From contig NC_063176.1 in the NCBI RefSeq assembly GCF_023159225.1, positions 5,034,963 to 5,098,962 on the forward strand: 64,000 nucleotides of DNA, read 5' to 3'. Position numbers and translations under genes: made by a program. Under the pieces are notes generated by a model, which was given only the letters and a program-made list of their open reading frames with translations, had not been told where the DNA came from and searched no databases. The stretch is from Perognathus longimembris pacificus (Eukaryota; Chordata; Mammalia; Rodentia; Heteromyidae). This document shows, piece after piece, positions 32,397-45,905 of the stretch; position 1 is the stretch's first letter, and each line of letters begins with the position of its first letter.

Positions 32397-34379
32397 TTGT
32401 ATGTATTGTTTCCCTATGAGTATAGGAAAAAAAATACTGGTAAGTTGTGCTGTAAGGGAGATAAATAAAAGCAAGGACAATGTGGGTATATGGTGTAGTT
32501 GAAATTTAGGTCTCCTAAACATTCGAAATTATGGAATTGACATGGAAGCCATTAAAAAACATAAAAATCTATGTAATGTGCTCATTTGAGTAGATAAATA
32601 GTTTAAACTATGTGACAGTGTACATTCCTATCAATAACATAAAATAAGCTAAACTATTGCATAGCCATAAAGTAGACATGAATATGTTGCAAAAAATTAT
32701 GAAAAACACTATGTTTGTTCTCATTCTACCTGAAGAAAAAGATACTACAAAGTTGAACTAACTGATCCATTATCAACTTGTGAAGATATACATGTAAAAA
32801 TGTCTGGGTAGGAATACAAAAAACTGATTTTTTTTTGTTACCAGTGGTATTTATTAATTACATGTTTCTATTATTCCTAAAACATCTATGGCCATAGTAG
32901 TCTCTTAGTAATCATAACATATTTTGAAATGAAAATACTGAAATATTTTCACCTAAAGGAAATTTTTGATTCTTATGACAAATGGATCCATATATGTAGC
33001 TAAATGTACCCCAAAATCATGCAAAGGAAAGTAAAGGAAGATATAGGTAATGCAAATAATGAAGGAGATAAGCAACTTTACCTGTCCTCAGTCAATCTAG
33101 TTTTGAAATTTTTCCATCCTGTGTAGAAAATCCGACATTTAGAGCTAATTTGGCCAATAATAAAGGACATTTCTTTGGTATTTTGGTTTCTGAAGACTTT
33201 TTAGTAAATTTTGTCTTTTAGATGGGCTACTATCACTAATAATTACCAGATTTCCTACTTTTATTAACCTGATACCTCTAAGTTTTAATTCATTTTTCCT
33301 AGCTTGAGTCATTAGTTTTTCTGAGAATTATATAGTGAAACTTTGAAAAGGACATCTCCAATAATCTTAAGACTATGACTGAGAAACGACATATTCTATC
33401 AACCGGAGTAAAAGTCAGAATTTCCAATGGGAAGGGAGGAAGCCCATTTCAGTGCTCTCGAAAGTTTTTGAAGCTTCAACTCTTCCCAATACTTCAGCAT
33501 ATTTTGAGGGATCAACATATCTAAATCAAGCAGAGGAAAAGAACATGAAATTACAAATGACAAATTTTAGGTAATTCTAGGTAATGTATGTCCAATTATC
33601 CATAAGGGTGAAATACCTTTCATTAAGAATGGGCTCTCTTGAATGGTTCAATTGCTTTCATACCAAGATTTCTTGACTTCTCTCAAGTTTTCCTCTCCTA
33701 AAAATATCTCAAGACTTTGTTCCTTTCTTTTTCCATCTTATTCTCCTCTAAGACAGATATTCTACCACAGGACTCAGCGCTATGTTATATGATAATTATT
33801 CATCTAAAGTTCCTCAAGTATTTCAGAATTTCTCAGGTCCACCAGCAAAATATCCTTTTCTACCATAATACACTAAAAGTAGGAGGCAAAACCTGGAGAA
33901 CTGGAACTGAGATTCACAAGTTAAATTTAGAAATGTGGTTTAAAGAAAGATTTAAGGCAAATAAGCATATCTCAGTTCTGAAAGAGACAAGCCTAAACAG
34001 GATTCCTCCTGCCATAGCAAACCCGCTTTCTACTCCCTCTCCTTTGTCTGTGTTTATGAAAGAATTACCTGATAATAGTGATGTGCCTAAGACAACCAGA
34101 TGCCCTGCCTGGCAAGAGCCCAAAAGAACGTGAGACAACAGTCTAAAAGAAAAGCCATCGTGTTCAAAATATGCATCCCAAGCAAACAGACCTGCTGTTT
34201 CAAGCCTGGCTTTTGAGTTGTTATTTTGTTCCTAAAAGCAACAATAGAACACACCCAAAAAAATGTTTAAAATTGAATTCATTAGGTAAAGGATACATGT
34301 CTTCAGGAGAAAGTGAAGCAGGCCCCAATGTATCTTAATAGTCCCAAATAGCACACTTAAAGTACTATCTATATTCACT

Positions 34380-34610
34380 ATATACAGACTTTATTTTTCT
34401 TGTCACTCCCCAAACAATATGGTAGAATCACTAGTTAATAGCATTTACATTATATTAGGTATTATAAGTAATCCAGGGATAATTTAAAGCATATGAGAAA
34501 TGATTGTATAGGTTACTTGAAATATAACACCATTTACTTAAGGGACGAGCATCTGTGGATTTTGTCATGTGCGTGGGACTCTGGAACCAATCTCCCTCAG
34601 GTACTAAAGA
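34380..34610. mobile_element. Tigger-like (TcMar) DNA transposon remnant
   Basis: agcatttacattatattagg, tattataagtaatccaggg, gagcatctgtggattttg and ctggaaccaatctccct match, with drift, the terminal region of a mammalian Tigger-type element as I remember it. Ancient, non-coding. Confidence 0.7.
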
Positions 34611-35396
34611 AATTGTACTGTGCAAGTTCCTGCCTACCTATTCCTGGCACCACAGGTAAAAACCATTGCTACCTTTGATCGCATGATTTTTTCTAACAGT
34701 GGGATGGATTGAGGGAGTGGCGGATGTGAATATGAACCAGGAAGACTCCATGTGGCCCATCATCTGAGGTCATAGGCTTCTATCAAAGCCTCCAACTCCA
34801 CTGTCAGCTTGTCCACCAGAGAGCACACCCAAGCTATCTTCTCAGACACTTATTATTTTCCATTAAAACTGTTCTGCTCCCACCTGGGCTATAGTTAGCA
34901 CCCTTAAAATAAGTCATGAAGAAGAAGAAATCACTATCTTCTATTGTAAGGGAACCTAAAGCCATCTGATCCGACGAAAGCTCTGCTCACATTCAAAAGA
35001 TCCTGCTCTCTTGAGCAAAGATTTGCCATGACTTCCGTTTTTAAGAGCACTCTTGAAGTCTAGCATTAGAACATACTTATGACCTGTAAAACAAAATCAT
35101 CAATAACCATCTAAAATGATTGGAAATTAAAACCGACTTCTTAAATAGTACATACTGATGAATAACTCAACAGGAAGGAAATGGTAGGTTCCATGGTATA
35201 TTTATAATATGTCTTTGATAGAAGTATGAACAAATATGTCAGTATCAATAATAGGATATTTAGCTCACAGTTTAAGTCTGTGGATCAAAAAAATTAAAAC
35301 CATTGGTTATATTTTCCTTAGCCTAGAAAAGTTTTATTCTAATACTACTAGATCTTGAGTAGGGTACTTGTCTAACTGTAATATTTGCAAAGGTAA

Positions 35397-35590
35397 GGTG
35401 TGGTGATTTATACCTGTAATTACATGTCGTATCCACTATTTAAGAGACAGACAGAGGAGCATTGTGGTCTAAGTCCCATGTGAGCAAAAAGCTTAAAACC
35501 ATACCTGAAAGCAAAAGCAGAGAAGGCTAGTTTTGGTAGTAGAGCACTTGTCTTACAGGCACAAATACCTGAATTCCAGTCCGTATTACG
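35397..35590 (+). mobile_element. degraded composite SINE
   Basis: gatttatacctgtaattaca head, agcacttgtcttacaggcac tail. Confidence 0.5.
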
Positions 35591-35732
35591 TGTGTGTGTA
35601 TGTACACACACGCATGCATATACCTATGACCATATATGTAATATGTACATATTATTCTCTTGAATATTGTTCCTTTTCTAACTGTATTGCCTCATTTCTC
35701 TTTTCCTCTTCCTAATAGGGAACACTTCTTTT

Positions 35733-35870
35733 TTAAAATGTAAATGTTATTGTAAAGATAATGTACAGAGGAGTTACGGTTACATAGGTCAGGTAAAGAG
35801 TACATACGTTTTTGAACAGTGTTAACTTCCTCCCTCCCTCATTTTCTCCCACTTTCTCCTTACAACACTT
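35733..35870 (-). mobile_element. L1 3' end fragment
   Basis: ttattgtaaagataatgtac, gaggagttacggttacatag. 35931-36200 may be another worn L1 piece but is uncertain. Confidence 0.65.
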
Positions 35871-36223
35871 TTAAAAGTATTTTAAACCCATTGTCTCTAT
35901 TTCTAATTTCTTCTTTTCATCCTATCTTCTTTTTTTTGTAATTTTATTAGTAACATTTAGTGGCAAAAGAATAGCGTGTTCATTTACATATAAAATGAAT
36001 CTTGATCAGTAGCCCTCTCTGCCATTCTTTCTCTTTATTCCCTCTTCTAAGAACAGTTTCAGGAAGTTCTATTGTTCCACTGTCACACATGGACAGGAAT
36101 TCTTTTGACTATATTGGCCCTCCTTTACCCTCTTTCCTCACTTCCTGCCTCCCCTAACACCTATATCCAAACATGTGTCAGCATCCTAGTATGCATTTTT
36201 GTTACGGTGAATATTAATTGTCC

Positions 36224-36316
36224 AAAGTGATTTCACCTTGGCTCAAATAGTCAAATGCTAGCCTTGAGGAAAAAAACACTCAGAGTCCCTGCCCATGCTC
36301 TGAGTTCAAGCCCTAG

Positions 36317-36372
<56 letters not shown>
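36224..36372 (+). mobile_element. SINE tail fragment with (CA)n
   Basis: accttggctcaaatagtc to gagttcaagccctagta, then CA repeat 36319-36372. Confidence 0.8.
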
Positions 36373-36374
<2 letters not shown>

Positions 36375-38309
36375 TTACTTGTTTCATAGACCATGAAACT
36401 CTTCATTTCATTATGATACAAAATTACCCTGGGAAAAGAACACTGAGTAGCTCAAGACTTGCTTCTGTGTTTGTTCCTTCTGTGAGAACAATCATCATTT
36501 ACTAGGTACAGTAATTAACTAGAACTCTCCATGATGAATAAGAATGGGGCACTGATTCAGTCTCCACTCCCCTTCACAAAGTTACTGGTAATAACCCTCA
36601 AACATTTCCCCTGACAGAATAGCTCCACTACATTTCGGGATTCTCATCTATCATCCTCTCTGACTATTTCACCAAATATGTGCGGAAATGTCTTTTCTGC
36701 TTGTAGTCTCTTTATAGTTAGGGTTTTAATTTCTAGAACTTGTACATTTAATGATCAACTTTTGTATGTTTTGACTCCATAACCCATAGCACCTCCCTTT
36801 TCACTTGGTATTTTGTCCCCAACATTCCAGTGTACTAAATTCCTTGTATCTTAGAGACGTACTTTGTAAAGAAGATAATGAGTGGGAAATATTATAGAAA
36901 TGGTGACAATGACACATAAGTATATGGGCACCTAATTTCCTTATCCCTTTATCTTCAATAGAATACAAATATATATCTAGTTCAATTATAAAATTAGTAT
37001 ATTTTGATGAAGAAATACATTAAGGTTTTTTAATATTTCCTAATGATCCTATAGTCGAAGACTATGTGGCTAGACATTAAGAAACAGGAGAACTACTATG
37101 CCTCAGTAAAATCTCTTTCATCTCTGAACTACTCTAGTTTAATTATATCTAAAACCCTTTCTATACAAAATTCTGTACTTGAACACATGAGAGACTGCTA
37201 AAAAAGAAGAATCTTCAGAGAAATCCCGATTCAGTCACTGACAATTTGCATTTCAACTGGCAATTCATATGTACATTAAAGTTTAAGAAGTACCAAAGTA
37301 AGCACCTGCAATGTAAGTTATAAGATAGCTTCTGAAGACTCCAAAATGGAGACAGGGAGACATCATGGAGGAGCTTGCTTGCGCATTTAGGTGGGTTTCC
37401 AGTTTTCCTGTTGCTCTCCTGCAGAAACAACTGCCACTTTGAGCCATCCCAACTTCCACACCAGCATTCCCTTAAGCTTCATGAACACTGTGTTGCTCAA
37501 ACTGCTTGGTCCTTCACAATCTGACGTTTCTCTACTCAGATGAGTTTGGGAAGCAGGGTTATCTCATCACATCTGGCTGCAGAAGGGAAAGGGAAAGTAG
37601 AGGAAATGGGGAATGTGAACAGAATGATCAGGGTTGTTGGTGGTCGTATCATTTAGCAGCTTGAATGCAATCATGAGTTGCCCTCTAGGTCTGTCCAGCC
37701 TTATTCCACTCTGGTGTATCTGTCATACATCATGTGATGAAAAGAGGCAATACGTATGCATGGGCCTATTTGGCTAGAAAGTGAGAGGGAGGAACATTGT
37801 CCTAGATTTAAATACCTTAAATGCTATAAGAAGTAAATCATTTCAAACCTCCCATGCTTCTAACTATTATGCCTCACAAATCACTTGTCATCAACAGAAA
37901 TGCACCTCCTATTTAATGTTTCACTAAGAATTGCCTGGGAAATGCCATTGAATAGTGAACTGAATGGATTGTTGTTGTTGCTGTTGTTTTCTTTTTTGCT
38001 TCTAGATGTTTAAACCCATTCTCACTGCCAACCATTCCCAGAATTCTTGATAGTTTTACTACTGTAGGGAGTTAACATTCACTAAAAGAAAAACTAAAGT
38101 TTTCACTAGCATAGTGGAAATATATCTACAGTCCTTAAAAGTCACTGGTTTAAAGTGCGAGGTTTAATTGTGGTTAGTATATTTATAGAAATGTGTGCCT
38201 TCACTGAGGTCCAATTTCACAAAATTTTCATCACAAGATATTCAAAATATTTAAGCTCCTATTTCCCCAAAGAAAAATTTGACCAAAAAAAGATCACTGT
38301 CATGAATAG

Positions 38310-38322
38310 TGTGTGTACGTGC

Positions 38323-38373
<51 letters not shown>

Positions 38374-38600
38374 CTTTCCAGTCCTGGGGCTAGAACTCAG
38401 AGCACGGGTGCAATCCCCAAGCTATTATACCCTCTGTACCACTTGAGCTACTCTTGAGCGCCACTTCCAGCTCTTTTGTGGTGATTAATTGGAGAGAAGA
38501 ACCTCATGGACTTTCCTGCCTGGCTGGCTTGAACCACAATCCTCAGCTTCCTGAGTAGCTAAGATTACAAGCATGAGCCATTGGTGCCTAGCTACTATCA
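38310..38600 (-). mobile_element. (TG)n plus composite SINE
   Basis: TG repeat 38310-38366 at the 3' end of a minus composite SINE (38373-38600; tgtaccacttgagc, gagtagctaagattac). Confidence 0.88.
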
Positions 38601-38639
38601 TTAATATATATTTATACTTTATAAATATTCAGAAAAGAT

Positions 38640-39275
38640 CATGTTGATGACAGAAAAGATCAAAGAACACATTTAGTTAAAAATAAAGAGGTGTGGTTGA
38701 GCCAGAGGTGTGGCTGAAGTGTGGTGAACCTATATAGCAAACTCCTCAAAGCTTTCAAGAGAGCGGAGAGAAAAGAGAAAGGAGGAAGAAAATTGACCTA
38801 TTAGGAAAGCAAATCAGGCATATAGAGACAAAAGATACATGTTTTCCCTGACATGGGGAAGCAAAAATTTAGTTTATAAGCTAAATAAGTTTACACATTG
38901 GATGCTATGCAAGTATATACAAATAGTTTAACCTAAATATGGTAGATTCAAGGGAGAACCCAAATAGTGTAATGTCTTAGAAAATCAAAGTCAAAGTTCA
39001 ACAAAATAAACATCAGGAAACAAGTACTTGAGAGGGGTCGGGCGAGGGGCAAGGGGCAGGAGGAGACGAATGGAGAAGAGGGAGAGAATGCAGTCAAGAA
39101 TTCAATGTATACCCTACAAAAGGAAGAAATGAGGGAAGTGTTGTGTAGAGGAGAGATGGATGAGAATGTTGAAAGGGGTAACCTTGATCAAGACGCATTG
39201 TATCATTAACTACCTTGTTGAATGACAAGTTTTTAAGGATAATTTTTAAAAATAAAGAAAAAAATTAAATCCAAG
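38640..39275 (+). mobile_element. L1 3' UTR, plus strand
   Basis: agagacaaaagatacatgtt, ccctgacatggggaagc, then a purine-rich region and ccttgatcaagacgcattgt. Parallel to 40540-40990. Confidence 0.75.
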
Positions 39276-39639
39276 TAGGAACTAAACTCTTCTTTTGTTT
39301 ACCTTGAGGAAAACAGAAAAGGATATAAGTCATCAACTAATGTGCTGTTTCTTACTGTGAAATGAGTAGGGATTCCATGTCTCTCCATGGCTACACTTGC
39401 TAGAACTTAGAAACAACACTCACACTGAACACCAGTGCCCTCTAGTGTATCTACATTGACTCCTCAAGCGGCACCACTGATTGGCAAGAAGCTCCCAGGA
39501 ACCTACTGCAGGTTATCTGTTACAATTGTTGGTATTTTGAAAGCCTGATGACTTAAAACATTAGCATGCTAAAGTTCCAGAGGAAATACATCTATTTGTT
39601 GTGCTGCTTTCTAATAGTCAATGGTACCACCCTTGACCC

Positions 39640-41830
39640 TCATACCATTGTAGAGAGTGTTGGCAGAGTCGTCAACTCTTTTAGGTAGAGGATCGTGCCA
39701 TCTACAAAAAGGGAAATTATAGCTTCATTTTCTTTTAATATCTCCTTTATTTCTTTCTCTCCCGATTGCTTTGAAAATTCAAGTACTAGAATGTACGGGA
39801 GAGGAGAGCATGGACACTTTATCTCATGGCTGACTTTAGAAGAAATGGTTTAAGTGTTTATTCTGTTGGTGTGACATATTGTTGGTCAAATATCACCTTT
39901 ACTCTGTTGAGGCATGTTCCTTTTATTGCTAGCCACCTCCTATCTTTCATCATGAAATGTTGAGATCTGTCAAAACCATTTTCTGCATCATGTAATTTTC
40001 CCCCTTTACTCTGGAATGTGCTATACTTGTTGATTTCAGCATATTGAATGATCTTTGCATTCCTAGAATGAAACCATCTTGCACATGGTGTATGATCTTT
40101 TTAATGTATTGCAATAACTAGCAAACAAGTATTTTTATTAAAGCATTTTCTGTCTATGTTGGTCTTTAAGGTTCACTTTTTATTGTGTTCTTATCTGGCT
40201 TTGGCTGAGTATAATGATAATTTTATAGAAGGCATTTGACAGTATTCCTTCTGTTATTCATTGACTAGTTCAAAGAAAATCAATGTCAGTGGTTTTTTTT
40301 TAAAAAGTCTCAGCACAATCATGTTCATTGCAGCACTATTCCCCATAACCAAGATACGGAATTAGCCATGATGCCCTTCAATGAGTGAATAAATCAAGAA
40401 AATGTGGTATATATACACTCAATGGAATTTTACTCATCCATTAGAAAGAATGATATTGTACCATTTGTAAAGAAATGGAAAGCCTTGGAAAAAAATTACG
40501 TTTAAAATCATGTTATAAAATTTTGTTAAGTGAAGAAGTCAGACCCAGAGGGACAAAGGATACATGTTTTCCCTTATATGTGGGGAAGCTAGATTCAGCT
40601 TACAAACTCAAAAGTAAATATGTTTGGTGGTATGCAAGTGTACACAAATGTGTTAACTGAAATACCGTAGACTTGAGAGCGATCTTCAATAGTTTAATTC
40701 CTAAGAAAGGCAAGAACCAAAGTTCAGTAAAACAAAACACCAGGAAGTAAGTACTCCCAATTGGTGGGGTGGGATCAAGGGCCAGGGGATAGATGAATGA
40801 AGAGAAGAGAGACAATAATGCAGACAATAATCCAATGTATAGCCTACAAAATTAAGAAGAGCGAGAGACAGCATGGGGAGGGAGGGATGGGTGGGGATAC
40901 TGAAAGGAATGACATTGACTGAGATATATTGAATTCACACTTTGCTTTGTTAAATAGAAACTCCTTCGTACAATTACTTGCAGATAATTAAAGTGTAAAA
41001 TAAAAAGAGAAAAAAGTATCTGGTAGAATTTAACTGTAGATACTCCAGTCCTACCTTACCTCTCCCCACCCACCCCCTTTGGAATACTGCTTATTACAAC
41101 TTCAGTTTCATTGCTTGTCTGACAAAATGCTTAAAAATTAAATTTCATATTTGTTAAGCATCACTCTATACTCTATGATCTATTTTGGAAAATACTTCAT
41201 GAGATACTAAGAAGAATGTGAGTTTATTCTGTGTCTCTCGGGTGTAATACTGTTTAGCTGTCTATTATATTCATTTGATCTATAGTTTCATTTAATTTTC
41301 AACTTTCCTTATTATTCTGTGGAAAATCTATTTGTTGGTGAGCTTTGTGTGTTACACTCACTAATACGGCATTAAAGTATATTTGGGAGTTTTATGTTCA
41401 GAAGGTGTTTGTATATAAAAGTGATTGTCATGACATTGGGTGCATATAGGTTTATAATGGTTATATCACCCATCCAGACAGTTCCTTTTATCAAAACAAG
41501 TGATTTCCTTTATCTCTTCTGACTAATTTTGGTTTGACCTGTACTTGTCAGGTGAGAATATAGCTATTGCACTTGCCTTTTTGGTTCTGTTTGCTTGTAA
41601 AACCTTTTACTGTCCTTTCAACTCTAAGCCTGTGTTTGTTTTCACCATCAAGATGCATATTGTAAGGCACCAAATGGTTGGGTCTTGTTTTCAGTCCAAT
41701 GTGCCATTATGGGTCTTCCAATTCAATAATTGCGATTATTTTCTAAAGAGAGGAAGAGTGTCTCTCCTCTGTTACCTGACACTTATTCGTTGATGAGTCA
41801 AAACAGTTGGTACTTCTAATCCACCATCTT
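39640..41830 (-). mobile_element. old L1 ORF2 segment, interrupted by another L1
   Basis: Minus-strand ORF2-type sequence at 39640-40290 (gatcgtgccatctacaaaaa) resumes at 41020 (gtatctggtagaatttaact) to about 41830. The gap is filled by a plus-strand L1 end. Frames are broken throughout. Confidence 0.75.
40300..41015 (+). mobile_element. L1 3' portion nested in an older L1
   Basis: atcatgttcattgcagcact, tgtggtatatatacactcaa (ORF2 C-terminal region), then the 3' UTR to a terminal A-rich stretch. Nested in reverse orientation inside the ORF2 piece. Confidence 0.82.
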
Positions 41831-42542
41831 GCCCTGCCCTCCACTGTCTGCACTTTGTAAACTCTTGGAGAAAGACATAACAAGAGGCTTTAATTCTCTG
41901 CAAAATAATAAAACAAATAATAATGGAACAGAATGGGATACGGCTTTAAATATACTAGTTAGAAAGGTCTCACTGAGAAGATTTCAGGTGAATCAAGAAG
42001 ACAAGGAGCAAGCCCCATGAAAATCCTTCAGAGACAGGAGTTCTCCCGGCAGAGGGAGCAGCCAGCACAAACCCCGGCGCTAGGATTTCTTTCAGACCTC
42101 TGATGCTTGAATACCAGGTGTCTGGCGCAAAATATAGAAGTAGAGTAGAATAAATGGTAAGATTTGAGCCACAGAAAAATATGGGACCGTGTTAGAAATT
42201 CCTCAAAGTACTATCTGCAGGCATGAAAGTATTATAAGATTGAGAAGCAATGCAGTCCATTGCAGTACAGGACTGCATGACTGCGGTACACGAACTCAAG
42301 GACCATCTGGGCCACATAACAAACAAGCAACAAACAAAACAATTTCCAGAAATTTCCAGAGCTGTCCTAGATAGCTGATAGATATTCTGCATGAGTAATT
42401 TTTATTCTTGAATACTTTAGTTAATGTTAGCATATGTCAAAAAATTTTTTAAAAAGATTCTACTTAGCATGGTGCTCTAAGTGAAATAATCCATATGCCC
42501 ATAGGTGCTATCGTTTTTGTTAAGATCAACTTGTTTAATTAG

Positions 42543-42812
42543 GTGTTTTCTTTCTTTTTTTCTTTCCTTTCTCCCTTCCTTCCTTTATTTTCACTTACTC
42601 TTTTTCTCTCTTGTTTTCTTCTTTCCTTCCTTCCTTTCTTCTTTCCTTCCTTCCTTCCTTTTTCCTTCCTCCCTTCTTTCCTTCCTTGCTTCCTTCTTTC
42701 CTTCCTTGCTTCCTTCTTTCTCTCCTTCTTTCTTTCTTTCCTTCCTTCCTTCTTTCCTCCCCCCTCCCTTCTTTTCTTCCCTTCTTCTTTTCTTTCTCTT
42801 TCTTTCTTTCTA
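42543..42812. repeat. TTCC/TTTC pyrimidine tract
   Basis: About 270 bases of (TTCC)n and (TTTC)n with Ctcc and gcttcc variants. All frames appear open on both strands because of composition; not coding. Confidence 0.95.
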
Positions 42813-43926
42813 ATGGAAGAGGAAAGAAGACTACAAAAGGAAGGCACAGTTGCAAAACAAAATAAGCGAATGTTCTCAGCCTTAACTGAGAAGCAGTGAA
42901 AAAAATATCTGTCCCAAATTGCACTTTTGACCTTAGTCTTATTATATGGCACACCCCGTGTACCTGATAGAATCAGCTACTGACTGATGCTTTAATGATG
43001 CTGGTGTGGTCCTTCTACCAACTGTTTAAGTAACCACAAACTAAAGCACTCAGTATGAGTAATTATTAGCACTCAGCATGAGCAATTATTTAGTATGTTT
43101 CTATTCATTTGACTACCAGCACTTTTTAAAAGAACTACTATAAGCTAGTAAAACAAGTACAGACCAAATTTTACATTTCTTTCTCTTCTCCGTATATGCC
43201 ACAGTAAATTTCATTTTCCCTGGGTCTTGAATCGGAATGACCTACAATCCTTTTCTTCTCTGGTAATTGTTTAATATAATCTCATGTTTATTTCTCAAAC
43301 AGAAGAATCCAATAAAAAATATTTTTATGTCAAGTAGTAATTACTATAAAGCAACTTGACATGTATTTCAATGACAATAATAAACTAGAGAAGTATGTCA
43401 ATGGAATTCATAATTAGAACAAATTAGTTAATATAGATAAAGTACCAATAAGAAAAACACTTACTCATGTCCAAATGAGAAAAAGAAATGTGTTCTATCA
43501 TGGCGACACTACAAGCTTAAGTTCCCAAAAGGGAAAACCCAGCCAGCCAGAGGAGCAACTGAGCTCACACTCATTGGTAGCAGGTTTGCATGAAACACTA
43601 CACACTCTCCTTGTCTTAACTGTTATACACCGCATGTACACATACACACACAAACACATGAGCATTACTAGTCAGTTCTTCACATGGCTGCACAAACTGC
43701 ATCAGATATTAACCAGATGTTGGCTTTCCGTACAAACAGCACATTCCCTAACGTCAACATCATTTCAACCTCGCTATCTACAGTCCTGCAGTTTGTGCAA
43801 TAATGAAAAGCATGTGGCTCAAGGACATGTTGGGAGCTGAGAGGGAGCCCATGTTTCCTGCCAAGGGACCTGGAGCCCAAGGGACCTCATTTTTAAGGTC
43901 TCTTACCCCGCAAAGTGTTGTCTTTA

Positions 43927-44163
43927 TTTTATTTCAAGCTGGGGCTTAAACTCTGGGCCGTGGGCACTGTCCCTGAGCTTCTTTGGATTAAGTCTAGCAC
44001 TCTGCCACTTGCGCCGCAGCGCCACTTTCCACTTCTTCTGAGTAATCTATCGGAGCTAAGAGTCTCCTGGACTCTCCTGCCCTAGCGGGCCTCCGGTCAG
44101 CAATCTTCGATTGCAGCCTCCTAAGTAGCGAGGATCACAGCTGTGAGCCACTGGCACCGGGCT
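43927..44163 (-). mobile_element. composite B1/ID-like SINE
   Basis: caagctggggcttaaactct to gagccactggcaccgggct, minus copy. Confidence 0.85.
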
Positions 44164-44521
44164 CAAAGTGTTGCCTCGCTAAAGAATTTCATAAAAATTT
44201 ACTAGAACAGTAGAGACTACTTCTACGTACCAGATTTCAATAAACACATTATGTGAACTTTCATTTCAAAAACTCTCTAAACCTTTGTAAATTATTCTAA
44301 AACCCCCTTTGCAGAGTTATCTATCTATAAATGTGAATCCTGTGATGAGTGCTGTGCCAGTGATGGAATTCAAGGGTTGGAGTCCATTTGGGGAAAAAAG
44401 ACACCAAGTTCCCTTTCGAACTATGCATGTATAATGATTGTAGAGCATCCATAAGATAGTCAGTGAATAATTGGAAATGATGGTGCGGACTTCAAAAAAG
44501 CACGGGCATTTTAGTAAGTAT

Positions 44522-44750
44522 GCCGGGCACTGGTGACGCACACCTGTCATGCTATCGACTCAGGAGGCTGAGATCTGAGGAGGGTGGTTCAAAGACAGCT
44601 CAGGTAGCAAAGTCTATAAGACTCTTATCTCCAAATAACCACCAACAAAAAGCTGGAAATACACCTGTGGCTCAAGTAGTAGAGTGTTAGATTGGAGCAC
44701 AAGAGCTCAGGGACAATGTCTAGGCCCTGAGTTCAAGCCTAAGACCTGCT

Positions 44751-44792
<42 letters not shown>
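44522..44792 (+). mobile_element. composite SINE with (CA)n tail
   Basis: gccgggcactggtgacgcac to gagttcaagcctaagacc, then CA repeat 44753-44792. Confidence 0.88.
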
Positions 44793-44794
<2 letters not shown>

Positions 44795-44879
44795 TGGTTC
44801 CACTTAGTGTTAGGTCTTCCCAGGAGGACAGCCCTCCCTGGCTTCCTCTTCATGAAAGACGGCACGTAGCCTTACCACA

Positions 44880-45270
44880 AATCACCTGCCCGAAACCAGT
44901 CATCATTTGACAGTCAATCACCTGATTGTGAGTCAGCAAAGGACCCCAGACTCTGAGGTCACATCGTCATCTTCTGAGATCACTTCCTGCACTGCCCTGC
45001 TCAGGCTTTCAGACAGGGAGAGGAGTCCTCAGGCACTGAGATCACCTGTGACTCTTCTGTGGTTATAAGTCCTCCCCACTTTTCCCCCTCGACCATAAGA
45101 CCCACTCTGTTCCTCCCTATTTTTTTCTTCTCTTCTCTCTCTGCACACCTCCATCTTGTGCTAGCCAGCAGTTTGCTGTCCCTTTCTGCCTGAACCATGT
45201 GGCAGTCCCCTTTCACTGAACTTTGCACTTAGCGCTTGCTAAAGCAAAGAACAGGGTCCTTGAAGAATAC
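44880..45270. mobile_element. possible solo LTR-like segment, unconfirmed
   Basis: A TATA-like ggttataagt (45060-45069) is followed by a pyrimidine-rich stretch and tctctctgcacacctcc, a layout reminiscent of endogenous retroviral LTRs. I found no clear terminal TG...CA or duplicated flank. Low confidence. Confidence 0.2.
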
Positions 45271-45744
45271 ACAACAAAAGAGGACTGTGTCTAAATCTGT
45301 ATTGATATCATACCTGACATCTTACTTAAGCGGACCAAGATGGTCTAAAAGTCCTGTATATAGATACTATATGAATCTAAATTTGTAATTAGCCTGTCAC
45401 TGATTCTTCCCATTTTTGCAGGTAACGGGAAATTATTGCCATTAATCTACAGTTTAATATTAGGTATCACTCTGTATCAATTACAGAAGTCTAATAACAG
45501 TTCTACATAGATACTAAAATGTACTCTCAGGTTAAAATAAGGTGAATATTCATGTTATTGGAGTCTTAGTACGTATAAGAGAAAGGCCTAGACATTCAAG
45601 AAACACTCAAAGAGGTGTCCATTCCCATTCCATCCCCTACGTGAAATGAAGAAAGACATAATCCCTATAGCTTCCTGTCCTCTGTAGCTTATGGCGTCAT
45701 TTGAGGAAGTGTATGTGAAAGACATCATATTCCTTGAGTCACGC

Positions 45745-45905
45745 CTGTTTGGCAGACAGAGTCAGCCCTGTCACTCTTGATAATCATGAACTAGTAAGTC
45801 TCTTCACCTCACTTTCCTTATATTCAAAGCAGAATAATAACAAAGACTTTACAAGACCTTTATGAAGATTGACAATATACACAATGCATAATGCCTGACA
45901 CAGAA
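45745..45905 (+). mobile_element. MIR
   Basis: aagtctcttcacctcacttt, cagaataataacaaagactt and gcataatgcctgacaca follow the order of the MIR core and 3' region. Confidence 0.65.

Noticed and set aside
42539..42954. Overlapping long frames rich in Lys/Glu/Arg or Phe/Leu/Ser
   Set aside because: All arise from the TTCC/TTTC simple repeat, which lacks stops in several frames.
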